The translations under genes were made by a program, and so were the position numbers. This document shows, piece by piece, positions 12,070 to 24,682 of a DNA stretch of 64,000 bases; position 1 is the stretch's first letter, and each line of letters begins with the position of its first letter. Source of the stretch: Acanthopleura granulata (lineage: Eukaryota; Mollusca; Polyplacophora; Chitonida; Chitonidae); NCBI GenBank assembly GCA_016165875.1, contig JABBOT010000004.1, positions 29,851,866 to 29,915,865 of the forward strand, written 5' to 3'. The notes under the pieces are model-generated. The model saw only the letters and a program-made list of their open reading frames with translations, was not told where the DNA came from and ran no database searches.

Positions 12070-12862
12070 ACGTGGCTGTTCTGCCTCTCTTGTCGGAAAA
12101 ACATAGCAGACAGCTAACCTTGCACCGCTGAATATCGAATCACTCAAACCTAACACTCGGCCGTTAGTTCGTGAACTATTTATTCTGGGTGGGAAGCGGT
12201 AAAGGCCAGAAGGAACAAAAATAAACAATGAGGACAAAGTTCACACCAGAATTATAAACAAAGAATCAGACAACGTACATTACTTTACAATGTCACACAC
12301 AAGCAAGGGACAATGCTTTGAAGGTAGTAAATCGTAGTTATCAAGAGTTGGCTCCCTTGTATTGATTTATCGGGCGTGAACTCTGGACTATACGTGTACC
12401 GGTACTTTTCAAACTATAATAAACCGAAGTCTGAACATCTCAAATTACAACTACAAAAACGTAAGTAATGTTACATTATAATCATAACGTGTGGCCGAAT
12501 ATAGCCGTAATCATGATCAACTTCGTAAGTGTCCTCTACTAAAGTCTGTAGGCTGAAAGTCGGGGATCTGCCGTATATGTTGTTGTTGCAAAGTTCGAAT
12601 GTTTTTCTCCTGGGGATTCTCTGATATCAAACACACTTCACAAACTCAATTCGTAAACATGAGAGCGTCATGAAAGTTTCTGTATGTAACTGTCACTCAC
12701 ACTGTGGTGGGCTCCAGGATCACAGAATCAGTCGGCCTACATCGCGGCGTCCAACGAAGCCTCATGGAGTTTTCGCGGGGTTGACACAACTGCCCTCCGT
12801 GGGAGGGTATCGCTATGATACGAATATTAAGTAGTTACGTCAATGACTGACAGCACAATGAC
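12070..12862. other. About 0.8-kb insertion in unit 1
   Basis: The other copies read tttttacgaggccattaatg; here the sequence leaves homology after tttttacg and rejoins at ccattaatgcctacc. No coding potential, terminal repeats or family recognised. Confidence 0.55.
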
Positions 12863-12875
12863 CATTAATGCCTAC

Positions 12876-12998
12876 CTTGCAGAGACTTCAGAGATGAGTT
12901 GCTCTTTAGGGGCGTTGCACTCTGTCTCCTCGAGCGACACATTTTTGGAATCTCCGTTACTGGGACCCGTGGCTGCCCACAGTAGCTGGGGACTTTGT
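12876..12998 (-). pseudogene. Exon 11 copy (unit 1)
   Basis: 123 bp, open, splice sites kept. About 0.8 kb of unrelated sequence is inserted just downstream of its donor, before the first exon-12 copy. Confidence 0.6.
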
Positions 12999-13235
12999 CT
13001 GAAAATAAGAATGAGTAAAATTATTATAGAGTTGACCTTGGGGTGCAAATACATACATGTAAATGATATTCGTTTCTACTTTTATATTCAAATTAAAGAA
13101 AATGTATTCAGAATAATCTCGAACTTGCATGAAATTTGTTTGAATGGCGTTATTCAGTTCCACTTGAAAGGTATCTAGCACATATCGTGTGTACATCTGG
13201 AAAACGGCCAACATTTTCATAAGTTTTGAACGTAC

Positions 13236-13424
13236 CCAGTGATCAGCAGCATCGCACGGCAAACACTGATTGGCTGATTGAACTCGTAGAACTGGTCGTC
13301 CACATTGGCAGCATGGGCGAGGTAGTCCTCGACCAGCTCCAGGTCGTTGCCTTCCAACCTCGCCCGGGCAGACGCCTGCATGGCCCGCCTAGCCTCTCCA
13401 GCAGTGTTCACTGCCAGCTTGTAC
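13236..13424 (-). pseudogene. Exon 10 copy (unit 1)
   Basis: 189 bp, splice sites kept, frame open, with the FYEF tyrosine motif preserved. Confidence 0.65.
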
Positions 13425-14609
13425 CTAATAACAATAACAAATGAATATATTACTGATAATTAGATATTTTAAAAAGACCAAAATCTATAGGTAATGGAAA
13501 GTTTCAGCTACAAAATTTGAAAAGCATTTCTTAAGACTTATGAGAAGAATAATATATCTATATTATATTTATACAATGGTAATCTGTTCTGTGAACATTA
13601 TAATTTTCGTGCTTCATGTTCATGTTAACAGGTCTTACTAAGTTTCACGAAGACTGAAAAACTGAGTTTGATAAACGTGCTCCAAATGTGAACATTTCTT
13701 CAAATTTTGTATTTTGATAAAATGTCATCTCTTATGTGTCTTCTAATACCTAGTATAGTAAGAGAATATGTAAAGTTAGAAGTATATGGATACGTTTTTC
13801 TTATTGTATCTGTAATATTTCTATTATTTAAGATAAAGACACTGAAAGTGTGGATATAATCGTTGTGATGTGTTGATGCATTATAAATGTCATATGGATA
13901 TTTAGGTCCCATTTACATACTGTTTAATGTACTCGTATACTTCACAAATTGCTTTTTATATGAATGTATGAACTCGTTTGCCATATGGCTGAATGTGTAG
14001 TACCTTAGTATGTTTCTGGCATTTTTATCTGTCTCTCTGTGAAAATGTAAATTGTACTTTAGTATTTTTGCTGAAGCAGTTTCATGCCCTTAGAAAGGCA
14101 TATATACGTCTTTTTTCTCATCTTCAGAATAGATAGCGAAGAAAAAAAAAATCATGGCATACTTGTAAGTCTCCCTCAATACTATAGAGGCATTGTAACT
14201 TAATTTTCCCATTACTATTTCACTGTCAAATAACTGTACAACGTTTAGAAATCATCAGTGTAAACTTTCTGTAAAATGGGGATATTATGTAAGTTTTTTT
14301 ATTTTTGTCAAATTTGGGTTGCTTTAAATTATAAAACTCCCTTCATCTTCTGAATTGCGTGTACTGTAGGCTGAGCTTAGCATTATAGCATTTCCATTAA
14401 TATAGGTGTTTCAATTTCCTATAGGTTTCCATTTCCTGTAGGTAATGATTTGTTGCCTTGTCCGCAGGGATTATCTACGTTTATTACTATTTCCCAACTC
14501 CCACCCCCCTCCCACCCCCACCATTCTATTAGTAACGACTAAACCCGATGCAAGGTAAATTTGAGGAAATTCGATTTTTGTTTAAACATGTAAATGTTTT
14601 TGCACTCAC

Positions 14610-14746
14610 TTTCTGTGGAAACGATTCAGATCGTTTGCTCCATTGTGTATTTTCTTGCCCATGGTTGATAGGAAGAAGCATGCTGTGTGAGCATCTTCCT
14701 TCGCGGCGTATGGTGGGCGAAAATGGTCAAAATACCGCTGGAACCA
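14610..14746 (-). pseudogene. Exon 9 copy (unit 1)
   Basis: 137 bp with both splice sites and an open frame, apparently identical to unit 2. Confidence 0.62.
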
Positions 14747-14982
14747 CTTGAACAGAAACGAATATACATTTTAAAATACGCTTAATATCTTAATTGTTAA
14801 ATGATCAAATTCTACAGAGATGGTAAATGTATGGTAAAGAGATTTAAATTCTGAATATATTATGAATGTATTTATATGCACAAGAATGTTATAATAATTT
14901 CCCAAATTTTGTACGGGAAGTGATCTATTTTGAGAATTCGTCCTGTGTTTTTCGTAATTTTTCTTTTCTTCTGTGTACTCAC

Positions 14983-15091
14983 GGAATATTCTTCCTCGTC
15001 CAAACAGAACGTGGCTGGCTGGGTGTTTCCGGCTTGGTTTTCTTTAGCATAAAAAGTCCAAAACTTTTTCCCGTCCAACCTCAATTCCAGC
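14983..15091 (-). pseudogene. Exon 8 copy with lost acceptor (unit 1)
   Basis: The frame is open and the donor kept, but the plus-strand bases after the exon read catg where unit 2 has cctg, so minus-strand AG has become AT. Skipping this exon shifts the frame. Confidence 0.65.
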
Positions 15092-15518
15092 ATGAATAAG
15101 TGAACCCATATATGATTTTTGTTAAGCAGATATACGGTGGTCATTTTGGAAATCTAATACATTGTACCAGGTTAAGACCATTGCTTCCATTTTGTTGTCT
15201 AGTTTAGAAGGTAGAACATACATACTTTATTCAGCGATTACACTGGAAGTCGCTTGTAACTGTCACGATTTTGAATACAATGTTATAGATAACCTTACAG
15301 CACAGAGTATATTATATTTTCAGACGTACTTTTTCATGAAGTTGTTTGCTATCAGGGTGTAAATTCTGCCTTTTTCGTAAAGGTTATAGAGCTTTACTCC
15401 GTAATGTGCACCAATCTCAAATTCTAATAAACTTGAGGTGATTCAGTTGTAAACGAAAGATTACAGGTAAATCTGGCAAAATGTGATTGTTATTATCAGA
15501 ATGAAAAACTAATCTTAC

Positions 15519-15679
15519 CCAGTCGCCCATTCCTCAACCTTGAAATACTCTGCCACACTTCTCCTCTGAAAATGCTTCAAACAAAGGAGAGCCGTCAGGT
15601 AATTCAAGACCAAAATGTAGTCTGACACCCGAATGTCTCCTGTTTGTTGGATGATGGACTTGAAGTCATTTGCTGCAAC
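15519..15679 (-). pseudogene. Exon 7 copy, intact frame (unit 1)
   Basis: 161 bp; splice sites and the HFQRRS motif are identical to unit 2. Confidence 0.65.
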
Positions 15680-15977
15680 CTGAACATCATTTGGTTTAAA
15701 TAACAGATTATGTATACAAAATGAGAATGTAGCAGGTTAATCGGTTTTTGAAGGACACAAGGTGCAGCTGAATTGTATATGAACGCTTTCATAAAAAAAA
15801 ATTGAGTTGGATTGTACAAAAGAGATATAATGTTCATGGCCTTGAAAGGCGAAGATAAATTGAGTGATGTAACTGAAGATATTATCATAGACGGTTTCAC
15901 CTCTGAGTTGTGAATAATTCAGTGTTAATTTACTTTCATGAGAAGACTTTGTAAACCCATGTCGGAATAAAATCTAC

Positions 15978-16226
15978 CCTGAGTATGACTTGACATTCTT
16001 CGACTGTTTTCCTGTACCTGTTGACACGTTTAGCAAGAAGTTCTCTTGACCATTTAGCAAGACAATCTTCAACATGGCGTAGCAGCATATGAAGTGGTCG
16101 ATCGGTGTTGAAGATATCTGTTGCCGTTGTTGCCCAGCCAAGGAAGCGTTTCACACATTTATGGTAGTTTCTCTTTGTCAAAAAAGACAAACCCGCGTCG
16201 TTAAGTCTGCCAAAAAATTCTTGAAC
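15978..16226 (-). pseudogene. Exon 6 copy, intact frame (unit 1)
   Basis: 249 bp with acceptor and donor preserved; differs from unit 2 by a few substitutions (for example NDAGL for NEAGL). Confidence 0.65.
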
Positions 16227-16722
16227 CTATTTAAAAAGAAAAAAAAAAATACAAATCGCTTTATCGAACCAGCCGATACTTCTCGGTATGCTTAACCGGT
16301 GAAACTCGTGATCAATGTAGACGTGATCTCCACCCAACTGTTTAACTATAGAAATCTGCCGAAGTGGACTTGGCCGAATGTTGCATTGGGCTGCATTTAT
16401 ACAGGTTCGAAAGAAAATTCGAAGGTGAGTATAGAATAAAAGCGATACAAAACTGATAGGTCCACTCGATGCAGGGCTGGTGCTATCTGGTTAGTTGACT
16501 CTTTAAACACTTGGTCGCTGTAACCATTTATTTTTATAGACAGAAGAACAAATTCTTAAGCACTTAACTTACATTTCAATATTGGTTTCATTCAACAGTT
16601 CTATGACAAAATAAAAATCAGTTGACTAAATCTGTGGGTAAATTATCTCACGCTTTCACCAGATGAGCACGTATAACGCGAGAGATAATAATTAATGCTA
16701 GTGTCCTGCATAATGGACTCCC

Positions 16723-16860
16723 AAGCTAGGGAAGGACCTATCCGGGAACTTCCTGTGGTTCGAGCGCACCATGAACGTCTCGGCCTCGTCCGCGGATTGG
16801 GGCTGCCTTTCATCTGCCGCCTCCTCTCCCCCCTCCTCGTCAGTGTCAATTATCACAGGC
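16723..16860 (-). pseudogene. Decayed exon 4 copy (unit 2)
   Basis: The acceptor and PVIIDTDEEGGEEAADE remain, but internal indels shift the frame and the donor GTGAGT has become GGGAGT. Exon 5 is absent downstream of it. Confidence 0.7.
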
Positions 16861-17254
16861 CTGCCACACAAGAATGTGTTTGGCAAAAAAAGAAGAGAAT
16901 TCCAAGTCTATTACAATGTAGTGATGCTGATTTTTTCTCGGAATTCTGCTGATGCAGTCTCACGGCCTCTTAAAATAAAATTTCACCCAATCTTGAAACA
17001 CTTTCAAATGAATCATAGGTGGGTTAATTGAGCAAGGATGAGCACATAAGTATAACGGAAAATAAAAAAGTTACTTAAGTAATCAAGTCTAGCAAATAAG
17101 CAACATTTGAGACACTGCTGGCGAAGAATTCACACAAAACTACGAAAGAATGAAAATGAAACCACTAAGCCTAAACCTGATTCTGGTATCAATATTGTTT
17201 TTATTAATTTCCAGTACGCCATATCAAATACGTTTTCATTTAAACTTAAGTGAA

Positions 17255-17931
17255 TGGGGGTCTCCGTGGCTCTGTTGGTTACCGCGCTAGCGCAGCGCAA
17301 TGCATGACCCGGGAGCTTCCAACCAATGCGGTAGCTGTGGGTTCAAGTCCCGCTCATGCTGGCTACCTTACGTTGGAAGGTCTACCAGCTACCTGCGGAT
17401 GGTCGTGGCTTGACAAAAAATTATTCCGTTAAGCCCGTTATAACAGATGTTTCAGATCCAAAGAAATTGTCGAGTGTCGAGCGATTGAACGTGTACATAA
17501 TAACCCAATTACCCCATTACCAAGGAGATGATTGTGAGTTCAAGCACAGCTCATGCTGGCGCCCTCTCATGTGGCACTTGGGAGGATCTGCCAGCTACCT
17601 GCTGATGGTAATGCCCTGAAAGAAAATATTCCGTTAATTCCGTTATTTGAGGAATAAGGTTCCTCGAACGGATAAATCCGTTCCTCATTACGGATTAATT
17701 CCTTATCAGCATAGGAATTATTCATTATAGAAAACGAATGAATACGTTAGATTAACGGAGAGGCCAACCAAATCACGAATTTAACGGAAGATTTTTTTAG
17801 GGCCGGTTTGTCCCGTGGCTCTTCCGTTTTCCTCCCACCAGAATGCAGGCAGCCATTGTGTACATGAAATATTCTTGACTACGGCATACAGCACCAATGA
17901 AATAAATTAATAAATAAATAAATAAATAAAT
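17255..17931 (+). mobile_element. tRNA-derived SINE, interrupted (unit 2 copy)
   Basis: Duplicate of the element at 1205-1891, with the same A and B boxes and tail. Confidence 0.7.
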
Positions 17932-19945
17932 TTAGGATCTACTTGGAGTTGGAAGGAGTAGCCCTTAGGTGATTAAAAATGGAAGCCATATCAAAGTTAT
18001 TGTATAAACATTAACAGCGCCAGTTCGTTCAGAGCAGGATGCCTTTAGTTCCACTTGTTAGTGTCATTGTTAGAGAAATGGTTTTTGACATATGTCAATG
18101 TCAGAAACGACCGTATACATATATACGTCAAAACATTAATAAGAAGTCTTGGAAGCGACAGCCAATGCCATGTTCAAATCTCCACTCTCCTCCGGGTGGC
18201 GCTCCGATTATACCTTTCGCGGAAAACCATCCTTAGGCCATATTTTGTAATACACGGAGCTCTCAGGTGGCCAGAGCCGTAACGAGTCGGCTTGAAATGT
18301 TTCATTTGGTCTTGGTCAATGTCAGCGAACGGTCTGGGCGTATTTTCTGGTTAGTGACCGGTCCATTCAAAGAACTCGGGCAGTTCACTAAAGTAATGGC
18401 TGAAAGTCACCAAAATCGCATCAGCGATAACTAAGGGTGGATCTATCTTCTCCGGACTTTTTTTTGTGAAAACGGTTCCCGGTATTGTACAAAAGCAGTT
18501 AGACATGAAGTTCGAGTTCTGGACTCTAACCGGTAGGTACCGTTTAGACAAAATTATGTTTAAATTGTGGAAATTTTGGCCGAAAAAAAGTTTCACTATA
18601 CTGAAGTGCAGTAGTGAGGTACATAACTTGGAATTTTGTGACTTTTTTATCTGTTTTCGCCAAATGATGGCCGTTTTTGTCCTACTTTGGACTGAGACAC
18701 CATTCCTGACTTCTTTTCATAACACTTGGTTACTGCACTGGAACTCAGTGCATGGCCTCTCTAAGACAAGGTACTGACCAAGGTTGATTTGTTTCGTCCA
18801 TTCTGAACCCAATTATGGCCGTTTTGTTCTGCCGTGGATACTGGACACAGCAGTAGACTGCCTTCGCGGTGATTGTCGAGTGCTTGTTTCCGCATGACAT
18901 CGCTTGTGAAAACCCAAACAGTGTTGTAGTCAGGGTGAAATCCTCACACATTAACGTATATACTAGGAATGTGCATATGAAACCCAAATATGAGCACGTG
19001 CATGGGGCAGAATATCAAAGACTCTTCCAACCAAAGGCCTTTGGATATGTTATGATTCTGCAATTGCACTGCCCTCTGTCTAGGCATCTTTTAAACCTAC
19101 ATGTTCTAGTTTTTATCCGATCTTTCCTCGGAAATTTTGAGCCCGTTGTAGTAGTTATGGCTCGTATAACCAGTGACTGGCTTAATAGTTAACTACCGGA
19201 CGAATGAGAGCTGTCAGTGAGATGTCTACACCTAATGCAGTTCAGAAAGTGTACTGACAATATCCCTGAAAATTTAAGCAATTGGATTACTGCCTTTATG
19301 GAACAATTCTTACACTTGATTTGTTGGAAAATTGAGCTATGTTCTAAACTGGACGAAATAAGGGCCTTTCCATAAAGATAACTAAAATTAAAGAATGGGA
19401 TAAAGACACTGACGTCAGGTAGAATTACTACAATGTTAATTTACGATAGTAAATTAATGTAATAAATCACACTCATGGCATGCCCTGGTGATCATCTTTT
19501 TAATTTAAATATGACATGTTCCGTCAATACATGTAAAAAAAGAAAGTAACAGTTTGTGTTTCTTTTGATTGAAATCAAACAACATAGGAAATGGGCTGCT
19601 TGTCTTTCGAAGTGGTGGATGGAGGAGAGGGGCTGATCCCCCCTCCCAGGTGCATCCTTGCGTGAACTTCTGCAATAAAGTTAAAAGTTACATGGCGTCT
19701 CTTTAATGCAGATCCGATCACAGCACTTTGGTCCACTCTGGCATAAAGTAGAGAATTTGGAAAATTTAGGTTCCCGTTTAGGTCTCATAGTATCGAGAAT
19801 TTCTCGTTTTATTTAGGAATCTGCTTTTCGTAGCGAACATTTCAGGAGTGGGTAAACGAAAGGCATCAATGTTGATGTCGTTTAACGTAATGCACATGTC
19901 GTTTTACTAAATTCGTACAGGCACTTCTCACATGCATGAGAATTT

Positions 19946-20100
19946 ATTTATTCATTTGATTGGTGTTTTGCGCCGTACTTAAGAATATTTCACTTATACG
20001 ACGGCGGCCAGCAGTATGATGGAAGTAAACCGGTCAGAGCCCGGGGCACCCACGACAAGCCGCAGGTTGCTGGCGGATCTTCCCACGTACGGTTGGAGGG
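19946..20100 (-). mobile_element. SINE 3' part, inverted (unit 2)
   Basis: Duplicate of 3967-4123. Confidence 0.7.
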
Positions 20101-20261
20101 AAATGATATATTGAACAAGTGAAATGTATACATTGTCCGAAATGATTGGAATATTCGTTTTGAAATGACATGTATGTTTTGCAGTCTCATGCGTTGTATT
20201 TTCATTTTCAATTTTCATTACATAGATTACTTGTGGCGTAAACAATTGTGCTTCTCATGCC

Positions 20262-20527
20262 AGGCGAGAGGACTCGTGCATGGCCGAGGTGTTTAACTCA
20301 TACTGGCTTCATCTCCAACCCTACGTGGGAAGGTCTGCCAGGAACCGTGGAGAATACTGTTCATGTAATTAGATGGATCTCTTTCTAATGCGTGATGTCT
20401 GTTTACATGAATATCACGCCAACCATGGATCCCTCCTCCCCCCCCCCCACGGTATCCTCCAATCATAATGCTGTCCACCATGGTATAAGTGAAATATTCT
20501 TGAGTACGGCGCTAAACAATAAAATAA
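20262..20527 (+). mobile_element. Degenerate SINE (unit 2)
   Basis: Duplicate of 4290-4556. Confidence 0.6.
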
Positions 20528-22943
20528 GTATATCGTTTGGATTTTTTATCCAAAGGTGACCAAGTCATCCCGTTCTAAAGGCATTGTGATACACAGCCTT
20601 GACACTTTATTTCACCTTGCATGAAGTACACGGATCCATGGCGGAAATCTTAAATGACATGCATGCGTCACATAAGCATACGATGGACAAATCATCTCGT
20701 CAAAGCTTTTTCAGACAAACAGTCATATTGGAAAACAATTTTGTGAGACCCGTACGAATTCCCTGACCAGAAGCAATAGGAATGCCCCACTATGGTGGAC
20801 TTCGTGTGAAGGGACCAATTCAGTTCAATTCGAAATACAACTCATACAAATGTAAGGAGCACGGCACGTACTTGACGCACTGGGTTCGGAGTGTTGGCAA
20901 ACTTAAAGGATACAGTGTGGGAAGATTTGCTTTCGAATGATGTAAATGCATTATCAACTCAGGGTTCTGATAGATCAACGACACGAGCCATACCTTCATA
21001 TAACCGGGTACGGGAACACTTTAAGGAAGTCAGACCGAGGCTATTGTGGACGTGATTCTCGCCACTTCATCTATTTATAGGCGTGTTTGTGTTGAGCCTT
21101 CATAATTCTCTTATTGTGAAAGAATTCTCAAATGCCAACTCTACTCTTCGCAATTTGTGATTCATCAATAATGTCTCATTTCATCACAGTTAATGTTTTG
21201 AAGATGACCTACGTGTACACTGTTACAATCTTCAGTCAGCGCTTTCCCATGGATTGGACGAAGAACGAAATTTGTGCAACGATACAGAATGTGTGAACAA
21301 TCGTCGAAAGAACACATCTGTTCATAAAGATGGCTATGTCTTAAAGGTGAGTACTTTTGTTTCTTAAACACGATAATCTGTTCCACTACATTATTATGCA
21401 GTTACAAAGATTGAATTGGCACCCGTTTGCTTTCAGTCTAGACCGAAAAACCCATTGGTTAATTGTGAAAAATTATCCTAGTGTGTCTATTGTTATTGCA
21501 TATGTACCTCAAACTTCATAGTCTTATGTGCCCTAATTCCAAAATGAGAGCAAAATCTGCGAGAAGACATTCTCCGATGACAGAAGTTTGCCCAACTTGT
21601 ATGATTCTCCTTTTATAACAACGTTTAACTAAGCATTATAGGCTGAAATATAAGTAGAACAAGAATGCATTTGTGGCGGTTACACGGAACTGAAGTTTAA
21701 CTCGCATGCTCGGAGTATTTATCTTACTTTTTCACTTTGGAAAATCTCTGGAGTCTACCTATATGTATTTAAGAATACGATTTTCATTTGCCCACCGTTT
21801 GAAAACAAGACTGACCTCTGACTACGTTCATACAAGGACCTCGTGGGTAGTCAAAATCAGTTCGTTTCTCCGTGGTTTTGGTCTGTTGCTGGATGGTGTA
21901 AGAAACAGAAGTTCACTCGTACTTTTTGTAACGAGATATTTTTTTACTATTTGGTTTTAGAATTCTCGTCAAGAAGTTTGGAGCACAAGGGAGCCCACAA
22001 ACATCACGGGAGCACAGAGCACGATGGACCTTTATGCCACTGAAGCCACAAACCACATCTTGTAGGAGAGGCCATTGAGTATCGATCTACACTGAGAGTG
22101 TAAGACATTTTTCGGGCACTTGGAAAACCATATAATAACTGCTGTGTAAAATGTCATTTGTAAATATTCCTTAGATTTTGTTTTTCCGAAAATGATTCGC
22201 CTGGTATATGTGTCTTTTTTTTGTTTTTTTGTTTAGAAAAAGACTTCCATAAGTCTGAATGTCAAAATTGTAATTTCCGCTGCTATATGGAGGGGGAGGG
22301 GAGGGTAACTATTTGCTGTAAATAGCATTACTACCCTTGTTAAGTTTATTACTTAATTAATAGTCCACGCTATTTCAATGTCACATCCTCAACAGGCACA
22401 TTTTGTTACATTATTTGCTCCTATATTCCTGTGAAATGGACAAAAGCAATTCATGACCTGTGACAACGGTTACCCACTACTGCCCACATACTGGCAATTT
22501 TCACTGCAGAAATCTAGTTTAAACGATTATTCTTTATTCTGAAAACAATATCCTGTTGTGAAATTTTCCAGAAATCCGAATTCTTGTATTCCCAGTAGAT
22601 CTCCAGTCCTTGTAGTCCTTCTATTTTCATTTCTATCCGCTGAAGGTTGGCTACAACTCCTGGCTAGTACTCTTCTCACATGCTTTTTAAATAGACCTTA
22701 TAGACCACATTCGCCACCTAATTGTACATTGTGACCACTCATTCTTTCACACATGGACGTTTTACATGTGACCAATGTTCGTTTATATTATACATCCTAC
22801 AAATATGGGAATAATACTCAACAGTTATTTGTAAAATATGAAATGTCAAAACAGGCCATCTTGTTCCAATGTAAATACATGTACATAGGCATAAAGCAAA
22901 GCTTTCATCAAAATAGTGAAACAAATTGAATCGGCAACCATTA

Positions 22944-23198
22944 TTAGGTGGGCAGGTGCAAACCTGGATAAAGGTGAGTTTCTGAAAATTCCGCTGTTCT
23001 ACCATTCATTAAAAGAATGAAGAGTTCGGTTCCTAAAGGATTCCATCCAATAAGGGACATGCATGTTGCTCCTCTAACCTCCTGTCTACGGAGGGCCTCT
23101 GCTAAAAGAACATGCTCACCATTCAAATTAACAATAGCAGCGCTACAACAAACTACTAACAAGACTTGCGAAATAAAATCATGTACAAAAAAAGCCAT
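22944..23198 (-). CDS. Hypothetical small secreted-type frame (unit 2)
   Basis: 84 codons starting MAFFVHDF, with a hydrophobic segment (VLLVVCCSAAIV) resembling a signal peptide and then a mixed stretch (RGATCMSLIGWNPLG). A possible donor (CCAG|GTTTGC) follows YPG. The identical frame exists at 6980-7234, but the units are so alike that this is weak evidence. Family unknown; may be chance. Confidence 0.2.
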   Translation of the reverse strand: MAFFVHDFISQVLLVVCCSAAIVNLNGEHVLLAEALRRQEVRGATCMSLIGWNPLGTELFILLMNGRTAEFSETHLYPGLHLPT

Positions 23199-24077
23199 AC
23201 AAAGTCTATACTATTTCAGATGTAATAAATCTAAATAAACCGTCAGTTACAAATACGTGCTGTATTAAAACCTGCAGCGCTTTAACATTAACACATCGTA
23301 TAAAAATATCACCTTAAATATATATATATATATATAATGTATGCCTGTTACTTTCATGTAAAGGCTGTTGGCATCAAGATATTGTATCAGTTTGACAGCA
23401 TTTCAAAAATGTTTTTGAAGCCTTTGAGATCATTGAGAGTGGGAACGAGGTAGACCTATGCTTTAGAAATGTGCACAATTTTATAGCAGTATCTACCCAT
23501 TGTTGTACAGAAAAAGCCTGTGCAATACTTTCCCCACATTTACTTGGTCCTGAGAATAAAGGAATGCAGCACAGACAACTCCAGAACCACGACACAGGGT
23601 TCCTGTGCACAAGTAATTCTTAAAGCCGCCTACCGAAAAACTAAACTAGAAAGGAAACTCTTTGGCATCTCGGGTACTATTGTATATCCATCCTACCTCT
23701 TTCAGTGTTCACTCCCTTAGTGCCATATTCCGGCTACAAGAGGGCGGTGTTTTAACGCTCTCGCCCAAATCAGCCTTCTCATTTTGTGTTGCACGGCTTA
23801 CAGATATACATGTAATTATTGTTTCACAATCTGGCTTCCCCGAGAGATAGGTTTTGCTTGCTTTTTTTCTTCTTCTTTCTTTTAGTCACAAACTACGAGT
23901 TGCTTTAGAGATTACAGGCAGCATTCTGTTCTTATTTGATCACGAAGACATACATATGGCTGGAAATAACTCATCATTAAAGCTAAAAAAATCGATAAAA
24001 AGTTCATCTTTAAAAATTAGCCTTACATGGGAGAGGGTCGGGAGAGAGGGAAGGAGTTTATGTTGGGCTTAATGAGA

Positions 24078-24682
24078 TCACGAGTCTATCCAAGATAGGT
24101 CATGGCCTTCATTAAATTGTTTCCTTCGAACTCCATAGTCGAAGAATAGTTCTTCTCCGGCCTTTAAATCCCTCATTGCTCTGAAGACAATGCAAGTTTT
24201 CCCAGATATTGTGATCGCCTCGGGTTTTAAATTCATCCGCTTTCCTTTACGTGAATGTGATATTAGGCGGCCGTAAAGGATGGTTTTGGGATGACACTGG
24301 CAATGTTCCTTCGAGGCGTCAATGGCTAGGTCTTTGTGACGCAAGAAGAAAATGTAGCCATCCTCTGTGACTTCATTTTGTCTTTTCAAGCCTTCGTCAA
24401 AGGACATCATCTCGCCGTGATAGTCTAAGACGATCTCCCCTTTCCTGAATGCCTTGCCGGTGAAAATCACGTTTCCTCGCTGGTTCCGACCTATGCAGAG
24501 CCCTGGCCAGTTCTGCTGGGCCACCCGATCTTCCAAGGATATGGTGGGACCCCCAGTATTCTGTCTGCCCGAAGTTGGCGTCCACTTCTGAATGACTTTA
24601 GGCAGGAGACTAGGGGGCCAGTTGTTCTCCTCCAGAATCTTTGAAACTTCGGCTCTGCGAGGTCGGCGCCGAGGAAAAAGAT
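24078..24682 (-). CDS. Exon 13: SET domain and stop (unit 2)
   Basis: The acceptor GTTGTACAG|ATCTTT joins in frame to exon 12; the TGA is at 24080-24078. It encodes DLFPRRRP, then the SET domain: NQRGNVIF (pseudo GxG loop), VLDYHGE, GRLISHSRKG, IVFRAMRDLKAGEELFFDYG. Length and motif order fit KMT5A-like SET domains, including the short C-terminal tail ending SWIDS. Compared with unit 1 it has in-frame insertions of 18 nt and 3 nt. Confidence 0.8.

Larger units (their letters stand above)
8114..16226 (-). pseudogene. Unit 1 duplicate of recombinase/SET 3' module
   Basis: Exons 6-13 are all represented, but the chain is broken. Exon 8 has lost its acceptor (AG to AT), all three exon-12 copies have a 2-bp deletion giving a TGA and a lost donor, and exon 11 cannot join the SET exon in frame. 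No exon 1-5 copy lies between 16.2 kb and unit 2 other than the dead exon 4. It could in principle be reached by splicing from the upstream 5' exons. Confidence 0.7.
17231..24077. other. Downstream flank of unit 2, no firm gene
   Basis: Counterpart of 1181-8113, with the same SINEs and the same small open frames. It would contain the 3' UTR and terminator of the SET gene, but I could not fix a polyadenylation signal. Confidence 0.6.
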
